61,081 bases of DNA from Tepidicella xavieri (lineage in GTDB: Bacteria > Pseudomonadota > Gammaproteobacteria > Burkholderiales > Burkholderiaceae_C): contig NZ_SNYL01000015.1 in NCBI RefSeq assembly GCF_004363315.1, positions 1 through 61,081 on the forward strand, in the 5' to 3' direction. Below are positions 47,324-56,478 of the stretch, in pieces. Position numbers and translations under genes: made by a program. The notes below the pieces were generated by a model that was given only the letters and a program-made list of their open reading frames with translations, did not search any database and was not told the origin of the DNA. Within the stretch, counting starts at the first letter, position 1. Every line of letters starts with the position of its first letter.

Positions 47324-48241
47324 ATGGCCCTGCCGCACGACGAAATTCTGCGCCGCATCGAGCGCGACCTGCTCGACGGCTACGACGAAGAGCTGGAGCT
47401 CGAAATCGAAGACCGCGACCCGACGGCGCCCACCGAGGCGTTGGGGCCCGGTGCCACCGACGCGGACAAACAGCGCCGCATCGCGTACTTCAAGGAGTTG
47501 TTTCGGCTGCAGGGCGAGCTGGTGAAGCTGCAGGACTGGGTGGCCACCACGCGGCAAAAGGCCGTCATCCTCTTTGAAGGGCGCGATGCCGCGGGCAAAG
47601 GCGGCGTCATCAAGCGCATCACGCAGCGGCTCAATCCGCGGGTGTGCCGGGTGGTGGCGCTGCCCGCGCCGAACGACCGCGAGCGCACCCAATGGTACTT
47701 CCAGCGCTATGTGGCGCATTTGCCAGCGGCAGGGGAAATCGTGCTGTTCGACCGCAGCTGGTACAACCGGGCCGGGGTGGAAAAAGTCATGGGCTTTTGC
47801 ACCCCGGAGGAATACGAAGAGTTTTTCCGTTCGGTGCCCGAGTTCGAGCGGATGCTGGTGCGGTCGGGCATCCGGCTCATCAAATACTGGTTTTCCATCA
47901 CCGACGAGGAACAGCACTTGCGCTTCCTCAGCCGCATGCACGACCCGCTCAAGCAGTGGAAGCTCAGCCCCATGGATCTGGAAAGCCGCCGCCGCTGGGA
48001 GGACTACACCCGCGCCAAGGAAACCATGCTGGAGCGCACCCACATCCCCGAAGCCCCCTGGTGGGTGGTGCCGGCCGACGACAAAAAACGCGCCCGACTC
48101 AACTGCATCCACCACCTGCTGTCGCAGTTCGACTACCACGAGATCGAACGCCCCGAGGTGACCCTGCCCGAGCGCGTGCGCCACCCCGACTACCTCCGCC
48201 ACCCGGTGCCGGCCAGCATGATCGTGCCGCAGGTGTATTGA
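47324..48241 (+). CDS. ppk2: Polyphosphate kinase 2
   Basis: A 305-residue PPK2-family enzyme that transfers phosphate between polyphosphate and nucleotides. Walker A is FEGRDAAGKGGVIKRI (about residue 84); Walker B/lid segments are VLFDRSWYNRAGVEKVMGFC and RSGIRLIKYWFSITDEEQHLRFLSRMHDPLKQWKLSPMD. The DEEQ..R..R and EDYTRAKE motifs follow. It belongs to the one-domain class near 300 residues; whether it prefers GDP/ADP or AMP is not certain. A dedicated Pho-box array lies 35-60 bp upstream. It would release energy-rich phosphate from polyP under starvation. Confidence 0.92.
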   Translation: MALPHDEILRRIERDLLDGYDEELELEIEDRDPTAPTEALGPGATDADKQRRIAYFKELFRLQGELVKLQDWVATTRQKAVILFEGRDAAGKGGVIKRITQRLNPRVCRVVALPAPNDRERTQWYFQRYVAHLPAAGEIVLFDRSWYNRAGVEKVMGFCTPEEYEEFFRSVPEFERMLVRSGIRLIKYWFSITDEEQHLRFLSRMHDPLKQWKLSPMDLESRRRWEDYTRAKETMLERTHIPEAPWWVVPADDKKRARLNCIHHLLSQFDYHEIERPEVTLPERVRHPDYLRHPVPASMIVPQVY

Positions 48242-48261
48242 GCTCATTGTCAGCGGCCAGA

Positions 48262-48290
48262 TTGTCGCGTCAGCGACATGAAAGCTTAAT
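48262..48290 (+). promoter_or_regulatory. Weak sigma70-like promoter before ugpB
   Basis: TTGTCG (48262-48267), 17 bp, CTTAAT (48285-48290; 4/6). No phased CTGTCAC pair is seen, although TGTCA words occur. If ugp is Pho-controlled here, it may be by read-through from the ppk2 promoter (141 bp upstream of ugpB, no terminator between). Confidence 0.3.
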
Positions 48291-48382
48291 ACATTTGTCA
48301 AAAAACCCCTGCAAAATGGCCTGCTCGGGCGATTCGAGGCGAGTTGCCCACCGTTTCATGCTTTGAAGAGGAGCACCGATCC

Positions 48383-49705
48383 ATGTCTTTCAAGCGAACC
48401 CTGCTGGCGTGCACCCTGGCCGTCGCCGGCGCAGCCATGGCCCAACAGGCCCCCACCGAAATCCAGATGTGGATGGGCCTGACCGGGCCGTCCGGCGAGT
48501 TGCTCAGCCGCTTTGGCGACGACTTCAACAAGTCGCAGAACGAATACCGCGTGGTCGTGTCGTTCAAAGGGCAGTACCCCGAGCAGCGTGCCGCGGCCGT
48601 GGCCGCGTTCCGTGCCGGCAACCCGCCGCACATCATGCAGATGTTCGACGCCGGCTCCGGCGACATGGTCCAGGCGCGCGGCGCCATTATTCCCGTCTCT
48701 GAGGTGTTCAAACGCGCCAACATCCGCTTCGATCCGGCCGATTTCATCGCCCCGGCGCGCGGCTACTACGGCCTGCCCAACGGCGATTTGCTGTCCATGC
48801 CGTTCAACGTCTCCACCGCCGTGCTGTTCTACAACAAGGACGCTTTCCGCAAGGCCGGCCTCAACCCCGACCAGCCGCCCCGCACTTGGCCCGAGTTGAT
48901 CGACGCCGCGGGCAAGATCCGCGCCACCAACGCCGCGCCCTGCGGCTTCACCACCACGTGGCTGGCCTGGATCATGCTAGAGCAGTACAACTCCCGCCAC
49001 AACGTGCAGATGGGTACCCTGGGCAATGGCCGTGGCGGCCTGGGTGCCTCCCTGACCGTGAGCAACCCCATGAACGAGCGCATGGTGCAGACGCTGGTGG
49101 ACATGCAGAAAGACAAGCGCTTTGACTACGGCGGCCGCTCCAACGATGCGGCGGCCAAGTTCATCAGCGGCGAATGCGCCATGCTGACCCAGTCCTCCGG
49201 CGGGCTCGGCGCCATCGCGCGCGACGCCAAGTTCGAATTCGGCACCGCCCAACTGCCCTATTGGCCCGACGTGAAAGGCGCGCCGTATGCCACCACCATC
49301 GGCGGTGCCTCCCTGTGGGTGTTCAACGCGCCCAACCGCACCGACCACGAATTCCGTGGCGTGGCCAAGTTCCTCGACTTCCTGCGTTCCGACAAGGTCA
49401 TGACCGAGTGGGCCAAGGCCACGGGCTTCCTGCCGGCCACCAACAGCGCCTTCAAGGCCATGAAGGACGAGGGCTTCTTCGAGAAGAACCCCGGCCGCGA
49501 TGTGCCCATCCTCTCGCTGATCGAGGGCGCCAAGGGCGAGCACACCAACGGCTACCGCTTCGGCCGCTGGACCGAGATCCGCGACGTCTATCACGAAGAA
49601 GTCGAACGCGCCCTGCAAGGCCGCCAGAGCGCCAAGCAGGCGATGGTGAACTTCGAGCGCCGCGGCAACGCCCTGCTGCGCGCCTTCGAGCGCTCGGCCA
49701 ACTGA
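48383..49705 (+). CDS. ugpB: Glycerol-3-phosphate ABC transporter substrate-binding protein
   Basis: A 440-residue periplasmic protein. A signal peptide ([21 protein letters not shown]) is cleaved after AMA. The mature part is a family-1 solute-binding protein of the UgpB type: [82 protein letters not shown] and [11 protein letters not shown]. It binds sn-glycerol-3-phosphate or glycerophosphodiesters. GAAGAGGAG precedes ATG 48383. First gene of ugpBAECQ. Confidence 0.92.
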   Translation: MSFKRTLLACTLAVAGAAMAQQAPTEIQMWMGLTGPSGELLSRFGDDFNKSQNEYRVVVSFKGQYPEQRAAAVAAFRAGNPPHIMQMFDAGSGDMVQARGAIIPVSEVFKRANIRFDPADFIAPARGYYGLPNGDLLSMPFNVSTAVLFYNKDAFRKAGLNPDQPPRTWPELIDAAGKIRATNAAPCGFTTTWLAWIMLEQYNSRHNVQMGTLGNGRGGLGASLTVSNPMNERMVQTLVDMQKDKRFDYGGRSNDAAAKFISGECAMLTQSSGGLGAIARDAKFEFGTAQLPYWPDVKGAPYATTIGGASLWVFNAPNRTDHEFRGVAKFLDFLRSDKVMTEWAKATGFLPATNSAFKAMKDEGFFEKNPGRDVPILSLIEGAKGEHTNGYRFGRWTEIRDVYHEEVERALQGRQSAKQAMVNFERRGNALLRAFERSAN

Positions 49706-49748
49706 TCGAAGCCGGCCGGCGCGGCGTCGGTCGTTTCATCCACCATCC

Positions 49749-49771
49749 GCCACCCCTCGGCGAGGGGTGGC
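49749..49771 (+). repeat. Intergenic hairpin between ugpB and ugpA
   Basis: GCCACCCCTC (49749-49758), loop GGC, GAGGGGTGGC (49762-49771): a perfect 10-bp stem with a three-base loop, 8 bp before the ugpA start. No U-run follows. Hairpins after binding-protein genes commonly stabilise the upstream message and lower expression of permease genes; this would set ugpB above ugpA (inference). Confidence 0.65.
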
Positions 49772-49778
49772 TTGTCGC

Positions 49779-50663
49779 ATGCAAAGAAAAGTCATTTTCC
49801 CCAACCGCTGGCTGCCCTACATGCTGCTGGCCCCCCAACTGGCGGTGACGCTGGTTTTCTTCATTTGGCCCAGCGCCCAGGCCGTGATGATGGCCTTCCA
49901 GCAGCAGGACCCCTTCGGGCTGGCGGTGCAGTGGGTCGGGCTGGAGAACTTCCATGCCGTGCTCACCGATCCGGCCTACTACGACTCGGTGGTGCGCACG
50001 CTGGTGTTTTCCACCGCCGTGACTGTGCTGGCCCTGGCGCCGGCGCTGGCGCTGGCCGTGGCCGCCGACGCCCTCATCCGTGGGCGCGGCGCCTACACCA
50101 CCGGGCTGATGGTGCCTTATGCGATTGCACCGGCCATCGCCGGCGTGCTGTGGCTGTTCATGTTCAATCCGGCCATCGGCGTGGTCTCTTATGGCCTGCG
50201 CAGCGCCGGCGTGGCCTGGAACCCCACGCTCGATGGCACCGACGCGATGATCCTGGTCATCCTCGCTTCGGCGTGGAAGCAGATCGCCTACAACTTTCTG
50301 TTCTTCCTGGCCGGCCTGCAGTCGATTCCCAAATCGCTGCTGGAGGCTGCCGCCATCGACGGGGCCAGCCCCTGGCACCGCTTCCGCACCATCATCTTCC
50401 CGTTGCTGTCGCCTACCACGTTCTTCTTGCTGGTGGTCGGGCTGGTCTATGCCTTCTTCGATACCTTTGGGGTGATCCATGCCGTGACCGCTGGCGGGCC
50501 GGCCAAGGCCACCGAAATCCTGGTCTACAAGGTGTACTACGACGGCATCGTGGCCCTGGATCTGGGCAGTTCGGCGGCGCAGTCGGTGCTGCTCATGCTG
50601 CTGGTCATCGGCCTGACGCTGGTGCAGTTCCGTTTCGTCGAACGCAGGGTGCATTACTCATGA
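49779..50663 (+). CDS. ugpA: Glycerol-3-phosphate ABC transporter permease UgpA
   Basis: A 294-residue inner-membrane permease with six predicted helices. The cytoplasmic coupling motif that contacts the ATPase is [24 protein letters not shown] (the EAA loop). ATG 49779 follows the hairpin by 8 bp. Its stop overlaps the ugpE start (ATGA), so both permeases are translationally coupled, as expected for subunits of one heterodimer. Confidence 0.93.
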   Translation: MQRKVIFPNRWLPYMLLAPQLAVTLVFFIWPSAQAVMMAFQQQDPFGLAVQWVGLENFHAVLTDPAYYDSVVRTLVFSTAVTVLALAPALALAVAADALIRGRGAYTTGLMVPYAIAPAIAGVLWLFMFNPAIGVVSYGLRSAGVAWNPTLDGTDAMILVILASAWKQIAYNFLFFLAGLQSIPKSLLEAAAIDGASPWHRFRTIIFPLLSPTTFFLLVVGLVYAFFDTFGVIHAVTAGGPAKATEILVYKVYYDGIVALDLGSSAAQSVLLMLLVIGLTLVQFRFVERRVHYS

Positions 50664-51523
50664 AATCGCTGTCTTCCGCGTCGGCGAACCGTTCCCAATG
50701 GTTCGCCCACCTCGTGCTGTGGGTCGGCCTGGCGATCACCGCCTTTCCGCTCTATGTGGCTTTCGTGGCTTCCACGCTCACCAATCAGGAGATTGCCCAG
50801 GCGCCCATGCCCCTGCTGCCAGGCGACCAGGGCTGGGCAAACTACCGTCAAGTGTTGGTCGATGGCATGGGGGGCACCCACCTGTCGCCACCGGTCTGGA
50901 CCATGCTGCGCAACAGCCTGGCCATGGCGCTGGTGATTGCCTTGGGCAAGATCGTGGTGTCGGTCCTGTCGGCCTATGCGGTGGTGTTCTTCCGCTTCCC
51001 GGGGCGCATGGTGTGCTTCTGGCTCATCTTCATCACGCTCATGCTGCCGGTGGAGGTGCGCATCCTGCCCACCTATCAGGTGGTGACCGATCTGGGCCTC
51101 ATCAACACCTTTGCCGGGCTCACGCTGCCGCTGATCGCGTCGGCCACGGCCACGCTGCTGTTTCGCCAGTTCTTCCTCACCTTGCCGGATGAACTGGTCG
51201 AGGCCGCCAAGATCGACGGCGCCGGCCCGCTGCGCTTTTTCTGGGACGTGGTGCTGCCGCTGACGCGCATCCAGATCGCGGCGCTCTTCGTCATCCTGTT
51301 CGTGTACGGCTGGAACCAGTACCTCTGGCCGCTGCTCATCGTCACCGACATCCACCTCGACACCATCGTCGTGGGCATCGCCAAGATGATCGGTACCGGC
51401 GATGCCGCCACCGACTGGAACCTGGTCATGGCCACCACCGTGCTGGCCCTGCTGCCCCCCGCGCTGGTGGTGGTGCTGATGCAGAAATGGTTTGTCCGCG
51501 GCTTGGTGGACAGCGAAAAATAA
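50660..51523 (+). CDS. ugpE: Glycerol-3-phosphate ABC transporter permease UgpE
   Basis: A 287-residue partner permease with six helices. The EAA loop is [23 protein letters not shown], and the conserved segment [17 protein letters not shown] follows the first helix as in UgpE. It overlaps the ugpA stop by 4 bp, and ugpC follows after 11 bp. Confidence 0.93.
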   Translation: MKSLSSASANRSQWFAHLVLWVGLAITAFPLYVAFVASTLTNQEIAQAPMPLLPGDQGWANYRQVLVDGMGGTHLSPPVWTMLRNSLAMALVIALGKIVVSVLSAYAVVFFRFPGRMVCFWLIFITLMLPVEVRILPTYQVVTDLGLINTFAGLTLPLIASATATLLFRQFFLTLPDELVEAAKIDGAGPLRFFWDVVLPLTRIQIAALFVILFVYGWNQYLWPLLIVTDIHLDTIVVGIAKMIGTGDAATDWNLVMATTVLALLPPALVVVLMQKWFVRGLVDSEK

Positions 51524-51534
51524 GGACACACACA

Positions 51535-52542
51535 ATGGCTTCTCTCGGATTCAAACAAGTCATCAAACGTTATGGCGTGGGGCCGGCTGCCGTGCAGGTG
51601 ATTCATGGCGTGGACGCGCAGATCCACGACGGCGAATTCATCGTCATGGTCGGCCCGTCGGGCTGTGGCAAGAGCACCTTGCTGCGCATGGTCGCGGGGC
51701 TGGAGGACATCACCGGCGGGGAAATCACCATCGGCGAGCGAACCGTCAACGGCATCGAGCCGGCCAAGCGCGACATCGCCATGGTGTTCCAGAACTACGC
51801 CCTCTATCCCCACATGAGCGTGTTCGACAACATGGCCTACGGTTTGCGCATCCGGCGCCTGCCGGAAGCCGAGGTGCGCGCCCGCGTGGAAGCCGCGGCC
51901 AAGACGCTGGAGCTCTCGGCCCTGCTGCAGCGCCGCCCCAGCCAGCTCTCGGGCGGGCAGCGCCAGCGCGTGGCCATGGGGCGTGCCATCGTGCGCCAGC
52001 CCCAGGTGTTCCTGTTCGACGAGCCCCTGTCCAACCTCGACGCCAAGCTGCGCGCGCAGACCCGGCTGGAAATACAGAAACTCCACCGGACGCTGGGCAT
52101 CACCTCGCTGTTCGTCACGCACGACCAGGTCGAGGCCATGACCCTGGCGCAACGCATGATGGTGATGAACGGCGGCCGCATGGAGCAGTTCGCCACGCCG
52201 GAGGAGGTGTACCGTCGCCCGGCCAGCCTGTTCGTGGCCGGCTTCATGGGGGCGCCGCCCATGAATCTGCTGCGCCACGCGCCCGGGGTGCAGGCTGGCA
52301 CGGTGCTGGGCATTCGGCCCGAGCACCTGCTGTGGGACGAACAGGGCTGGGCCTGCGTGGTCGATTCCATCGAACTGCTGGGCGCCGAGCGCCTGCTGCA
52401 TTTGCGCCTGGGCGAGGAAGACCTGACCATGCGCATCCCGGCGCAAGACGCCGCCCCCGCGCTGGGCGAGACGGTTCGCATCCGCCCCAACGAGGCTTTC
52501 ATCCACACTTTCGACGCCGACACCGGCCTGCGCCGCGCATGA
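51535..52542 (+). CDS. ugpC: Glycerol-3-phosphate ABC transporter ATPase UgpC
   Basis: A 335-residue MalK-type ATPase. Walker A is [15 protein letters not shown]-loop [10 protein letters not shown], signature [17 protein letters not shown], Walker [17 protein letters not shown] and the H-loop [10 protein letters not shown]. The C-terminal OB-type regulatory domain (about 235-335) is present but ~20 residues shorter than in E. coli UgpC. The start overlaps nothing; the TGA stop overlaps the ATG of ugpQ (ATGA). Confidence 0.95.
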   Translation: MASLGFKQVIKRYGVGPAAVQVIHGVDAQIHDGEFIVMVGPSGCGKSTLLRMVAGLEDITGGEITIGERTVNGIEPAKRDIAMVFQNYALYPHMSVFDNMAYGLRIRRLPEAEVRARVEAAAKTLELSALLQRRPSQLSGGQRQRVAMGRAIVRQPQVFLFDEPLSNLDAKLRAQTRLEIQKLHRTLGITSLFVTHDQVEAMTLAQRMMVMNGGRMEQFATPEEVYRRPASLFVAGFMGAPPMNLLRHAPGVQAGTVLGIRPEHLLWDEQGWACVVDSIELLGAERLLHLRLGEEDLTMRIPAQDAAPALGETVRIRPNEAFIHTFDADTGLRRA

Positions 52543-53288
52543 GCACCGCTTTTCCAACCCCATGGCCCTATCCCCTGTGGATCGCGCACCGTGGCGCCGG
52601 CAAGGACGCCCCGGAAAACACCCTCGTGGCCTTCCAGCGCGGCTGGGAGGCGGGTTTTCGCATGTTCGAGTGCGATGTCAAGCTCAGCGCCGACGGCGTT
52701 CCCTACCTGCTGCACGATGCCACGCTGGACCGCACCACCAACGGCCATGGGCCGGTGGAGCATCTGCCTTGGGCCGACTTGGCGCGGCTCGACGCCGGCG
52801 GCTGGCACTCGGCCCGCTATGCGGGCGAGCGACTGTTGCGGCTCGACCAGCTCGCCGCCTGGTGTGAGACGCACGGCGCGCTGGTGAATCTCGAAATCAA
52901 GCCCGTGCCGGGCCACGAAGCGGCCACGGGCGCGGCCGTGGCCCGCGCCGTCCAGACGCTGTGGGGCCAGGCGACCGTGCCCCCGCTGCTCACCTCGTTT
53001 CAGCCCCATGCCTTGCAAGCCGCCCAGCAGGCCGCCCCCGAGTTGCCGCGTGGCCTGCTGCTGGAAAAATTCTGGCCAGGCTGGGAAGGCGTGGCCGAGG
53101 CGCTGCAGTGCGTGGCCTTGGTTGGTCACCACCCGCTGATCGACGCGGCCCTCATGCAGACCGCGCAACGCCACGGCTGGCGCGTGCTCAGCTACACCGT
53201 CAACGATCCGGCCGAGGCCAGGCGCTTGCGCCAACTCGGCGTCGAGGGCCTGATTACCGACATCATGCACCTGCCGGCCACGGTCTGA
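52539..53288 (+). CDS. ugpQ: Cytoplasmic glycerophosphodiester phosphodiesterase
   Basis: A 249-residue GDPD-family enzyme that splits glycerophosphodiesters into glycerol-3-phosphate and an alcohol. Catalytic motifs: [15 protein letters not shown] (His-Arg and Glu), [27 protein letters not shown] (metal-binding E-x-D and H-D), and NLEIKPVP. No signal peptide, so it acts in the cytoplasm on substrates imported by Ugp. Coupled to ugpC; glpD starts 10 bp after it, completing the salvage pathway. Confidence 0.94.
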   Translation: MSTAFPTPWPYPLWIAHRGAGKDAPENTLVAFQRGWEAGFRMFECDVKLSADGVPYLLHDATLDRTTNGHGPVEHLPWADLARLDAGGWHSARYAGERLLRLDQLAAWCETHGALVNLEIKPVPGHEAATGAAVARAVQTLWGQATVPPLLTSFQPHALQAAQQAAPELPRGLLLEKFWPGWEGVAEALQCVALVGHHPLIDAALMQTAQRHGWRVLSYTVNDPAEARRLRQLGVEGLITDIMHLPATV

Positions 53289-53298
53289 GTCCGCTGCC

Positions 53299-54882
53299 AT
53301 GCGACGATCCGTTTCGTGGTCGCAATTGACCGGCACGGAAGTATTCGACCTTGCCGTCGTCGGTGGCGGCGCCACCGGCCTGGGCGTGGCGCTGGATGCG
53401 GCGCTGCGCGGGTTTTCCGTGGCGCTGCTGGAGTCCCACGACTTCGGCAGCGGCACTTCCTCGCGCTCCACCAAGCTGCTGCACGGGGGTGTGCGCTATC
53501 TGGCCCAGGGCCATTTGGGGCTGGTGCGCGAGGCCCTGGCCGAACGCGCCACCGTGCTGCGGCTGGCGCCCCATCTGGCGCAGCCGCTGCCATTCGTCAT
53601 GCCGTCTTTCCGCTGGTGGCACACCCCGTTTTATGGCTTGGGCCTGAAGTTTTACGACTTGCTTGCCGGCGCGGCGGGCTTGGGGGGCACGCGCTGGCTG
53701 TCGCGGGCGCAGACCCTGGCCGCCTTGCCCGGCGTGCGGGCCGAGGGCTTGCGCGGCGGCGTGCGCTACTGGGACGGCCAGTTCGACGACGCGCGCCTGG
53801 CTGTGGCCCTGGCCCGCACCGCCGAGCGTGCCGGCGCCCTCGTGCTTAATCATGCCGAAGTCGTCGGTATCGATCGCCTGGCCCCCGAGTCCCACGCCGG
53901 TGCCCGCCTGGCCTTGCGGGTGCGCGACACCTTGCTGGGCCAGCCGGCCACGCTGCGGGCCCGCGCCGTGGTCAACGCCACGGGCGTCTGGGTCGATGCC
54001 TTGCGCCAGGAGGCCAGCGGCCAATCGGGTGGCGCGGCGGCCGCGCGGCTGGTCTCGCCCAGCCAGGGCGTGCATCTGGTGGTCAGCCGCGACTTTTTGC
54101 CTGGCGAGCAGGCCCTGCTCGTGCCCCGCACGCAGGATGGGCGCGTCCTCTTTGCCGTGCCCTGGATGGGCGCCCTCGTCTTGGGCACCACCGACACCCC
54201 CCGGCAAGACCTGCCCCGCGAGCCCGAGCCCTTCGAGGCCGAGCTGGACTTCATCCTCAGCGAGGCCACCAAAGTGCTCAGCCGCCCCGTGCGTCGCGCA
54301 GACATTCGCAGCCAATGGGTGGGCCTGCGCCCCCTCGTGGCCGCGCCGCCGAAAGCCGCTGGGGGCGGCACCCAAGCCCTCTCGCGCGAGCACACCATCG
54401 TGGCCGATCCGAACGGCCTGCTCACCGTCACGGGCGGCAAGTGGACCACCTACCGCGCCATGGCCGAAGACGTGCTGCAAGCCTGTTTCGATCACCATTG
54501 GCTCCCCGCCAGGCCCGCGGGCGTCACCGCCCGCCATCCGCTGGTGGGTGCCCCAACGGCAGACGCCCCAGGCGTGCCTTTGCACCAGCCCCCGGGCCCC
54601 CACCTGTACGGCAGCGAATGGCCCGATGTGCTGGCCTGCCCCGGGGCCGATCGACACCTCGGCTTTGGCCTCACGGAAGCCATGGTGCGCTTTGCCGCGC
54701 GCCAAGAACACGCCTGCACCGTGGAAGACGTGCTCGCCCGCCGCTGGCGGGTGCTGTTTCTGAACGCCGCCGCCGCTGGCGACATGGCCCCCGCAGTCGC
54801 AGCCGTCCTGCAGGAAGAAACGGGCTTGGACCCCGGCCTTGCGGCCTTCCTGCAGCTTGCCGCCGCCTATCGGCCGCGCTGA
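53299..54882 (+). CDS. glpD: Glycerol-3-phosphate dehydrogenase (aerobic, FAD-dependent)
   Basis: A 527-residue flavoenzyme passing electrons from glycerol-3-phosphate to quinone and yielding DHAP. The FAD motif is LAVVGGGATGLGVALDAALRGF (near residue 18); the GlpD signature SGTSSRSTKLLHGGVRYLAQ follows. Further segments are VNATGVWVD, GTTDTP and LTVTGGKWTTYRAMAED. The C-terminal regulatory domain is complete. ATG 53299 lies 10 bp after ugpQ, so uptake, hydrolysis and oxidation are in one operon. Confidence 0.94.
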   Translation: MRRSVSWSQLTGTEVFDLAVVGGGATGLGVALDAALRGFSVALLESHDFGSGTSSRSTKLLHGGVRYLAQGHLGLVREALAERATVLRLAPHLAQPLPFVMPSFRWWHTPFYGLGLKFYDLLAGAAGLGGTRWLSRAQTLAALPGVRAEGLRGGVRYWDGQFDDARLAVALARTAERAGALVLNHAEVVGIDRLAPESHAGARLALRVRDTLLGQPATLRARAVVNATGVWVDALRQEASGQSGGAAAARLVSPSQGVHLVVSRDFLPGEQALLVPRTQDGRVLFAVPWMGALVLGTTDTPRQDLPREPEPFEAELDFILSEATKVLSRPVRRADIRSQWVGLRPLVAAPPKAAGGGTQALSREHTIVADPNGLLTVTGGKWTTYRAMAEDVLQACFDHHWLPARPAGVTARHPLVGAPTADAPGVPLHQPPGPHLYGSEWPDVLACPGADRHLGFGLTEAMVRFAARQEHACTVEDVLARRWRVLFLNAAAAGDMAPAVAAVLQEETGLDPGLAAFLQLAAAYRPR

Positions 54883-54901
54883 GCAAAGAGCGGCGTTCGC
54901 T

Positions 54902-56167
54902 TCAGACCTGGGCCACGGCCGGGCCGTGCGGCACCGCGCCCACCACCGGGCGCATCGCCTCGTGCACGATGCCTGCGATCATCTCGGCCGTGCCCGCGCT
55001 CAAGGTCCAACCCAGGTGGCCGTGGCCGGTGTTGTAGAACACATTGGGCTTTTTCCCTCGGCCCACGCGCGGCATCATGTCCGGCATCATCGGCCGCAGC
55101 CCCGCCCAGGGCACCACTTGGCGTGTGCTCACGCCCGGGAAGCACCGGTTCACCCAGTCGATCAGCGGGCGGATGCGATCGGCCCGGATGTCCTTGTTCA
55201 TGCCGTTGAACTCGGCCGTACCTGCCACCCGAAAACGGTCTGGCCCCAGCCGGCTCGTCACCAGCTTGGTTTCATCATCCAGCAGGCTGACCCAGGGCGC
55301 GGCCTGGCGGCTGGCCTCGTCGAGCAACTGCACGGTGATCGAATAACCCTTGACGGGGTAGATGTTGACCCGATCGCCCAATTGCGCGGCCAGTCGGCGG
55401 CTGGCCACGCCAGCGCACACCACCAGGGCATCGAAGTCCAGGGTTTGATCGCCCTCGGGCGAGCGCAGCGTCACCTGGGCCAGTTGCCCGTCGCTGCGCA
55501 GCCGCAGCACCTCGGCGCCGCAGCGAATACGTGCGCCATGCCGCTCGGCCGCCGCTGCCAGGCCCACGGTGTACTTGTGGATGTCGCCGGTCGAATCGCT
55601 TTCGGTGTAGAAACCACCGTAATAGTTGCCGGCCAGCGTCGGCTCGATGGCCCGCATCTCTTGCGGCGTCACGGCGCGGCGCGACAGTCCGCCCAGCGCC
55701 AGCAGCTGGCTCACGCGCGCGGCGTGGTCAAAGCCTTTCTTGTCGCGGTAGATGTGCAGGATGCCGCGCTTTTCGCTGTCGAACGCAATGCCTTCGGCGG
55801 CCGCCCAAGCAAAGAAATGCTCGCGTGCCGCAATCGCCAGCCGAGCGGTGGCCGTGGTGTTGCGCTCGTAGTGCGGGATGCTGGCCATGAATTCCAGAAA
55901 CCACGATATCTTGTGCCAGCTGGGCTTGGGGTTGAGCAGCAGTGGCGCGTCGTTGCGCAGCATCCACTTCAAGCCCTTGAGCAGGGTGGACCAATGGGTC
56001 CAGACCTCGGCGTTGGAGGCCGACAACTGCCCCCCGTTGGCAAACGAGGTTTCCATGGCGGGGTAGCGGTTCTGCTCCAGCAGCGTGACCTGCAGGCCGC
56101 GCTTGGCCAGCGCGTAAGCGGTGGTGACACCCGTGATGCCACCGCCAATGACGGCAATCGATTTCAT
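54902..56167 (-). CDS. dadA: D-amino-acid dehydrogenase (DadA-type)
   Basis: A 421-residue FAD enzyme that oxidises D-amino acids (or glycine) to keto acids. The FAD motif is IAVIGGGITGVTTAYALAKRG at residues 4-24; EQNRYPAMETSFANGGQLS is the DadA signature; the C-terminal FAD contact is FYNTGHGHLGWTLSAGTAEM. Length is normal. A promoter and a tandem glycine riboswitch precede it, so glycine level likely controls it; a glycine oxidase-like role is possible (inference). Converges with glpD at a 19-bp gap. Confidence 0.9.
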   Translation of the reverse strand: MKSIAVIGGGITGVTTAYALAKRGLQVTLLEQNRYPAMETSFANGGQLSASNAEVWTHWSTLLKGLKWMLRNDAPLLLNPKPSWHKISWFLEFMASIPHYERNTTATARLAIAAREHFFAWAAAEGIAFDSEKRGILHIYRDKKGFDHAARVSQLLALGGLSRRAVTPQEMRAIEPTLAGNYYGGFYTESDSTGDIHKYTVGLAAAAERHGARIRCGAEVLRLRSDGQLAQVTLRSPEGDQTLDFDALVVCAGVASRRLAAQLGDRVNIYPVKGYSITVQLLDEASRQAAPWVSLLDDETKLVTSRLGPDRFRVAGTAEFNGMNKDIRADRIRPLIDWVNRCFPGVSTRQVVPWAGLRPMMPDMMPRVGRGKKPNVFYNTGHGHLGWTLSAGTAEMIAGIVHEAMRPVVGAVPHGPAVAQV

Positions 56168-56235
56168 GGCTCGGTTCCAGACACGTCAGACAGGGAAAAG
56201 CGCATCCCGCCCCATGCGGCCTGCGCGCCCCCTCT

Positions 56236-56422
56236 GTTTGGAACCTGAGAGATTCATGGCCGGCCAGTGGCCGACCACTTGCTCCTGCGGTGGGCGGGTT
56301 GACGAGACCCGCCACTCTTCAGAGTGCAGTGACATGCCCGCCGGTCCTTTTGCCTGAGAGTTTCCGGGGCGGTTGCTCCTTCGGCGCCGACCTGCGGCTG
56401 CAGGACGGGCTCTCCCGACGGG
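56236..56422 (-). ncRNA. Tandem glycine riboswitch
   Basis: Minus strand. Aptamer 1: P1 pairs CCCGTCGG (56422-56415) with CCGGCGGG (56344-56337); between lie GGGAGAGCC, the core CGCCGAAGGAGCAA and the CTCTCAGGCAAAAGGACC end, all conserved in gcvT-type glycine aptamers. Aptamer 2 begins at the CACTCTGAAGAGTGG stem (56325-56311), has CACCGCAGGAGCAAG and ends with CTCTCAGGTTCC (56251-56240). Two aptamers in series are the classic arrangement. About 70 nt separate it from the dadA start; no clear terminator is seen, so control may be at translation. Confidence 0.88.
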
Positions 56423-56433
56423 TAAGTGAATGG

Positions 56434-56462
56434 ATTGTAGGGCGTGCCGCTGCCGCCATCAA
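56434..56462 (-). promoter_or_regulatory. Sigma70 promoter of the glycine riboswitch-dadA transcript
   Basis: Minus strand TTGATG (56462-56457), 17 bp, TACAAT (56439-56434). The -10 matches 5/6 and the -35 matches 4/6. Transcription would begin near 56427, about five bases before the riboswitch P1. Confidence 0.72.
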
Positions 56463-56478
56463 GGCAAAAGTCGTTTGC

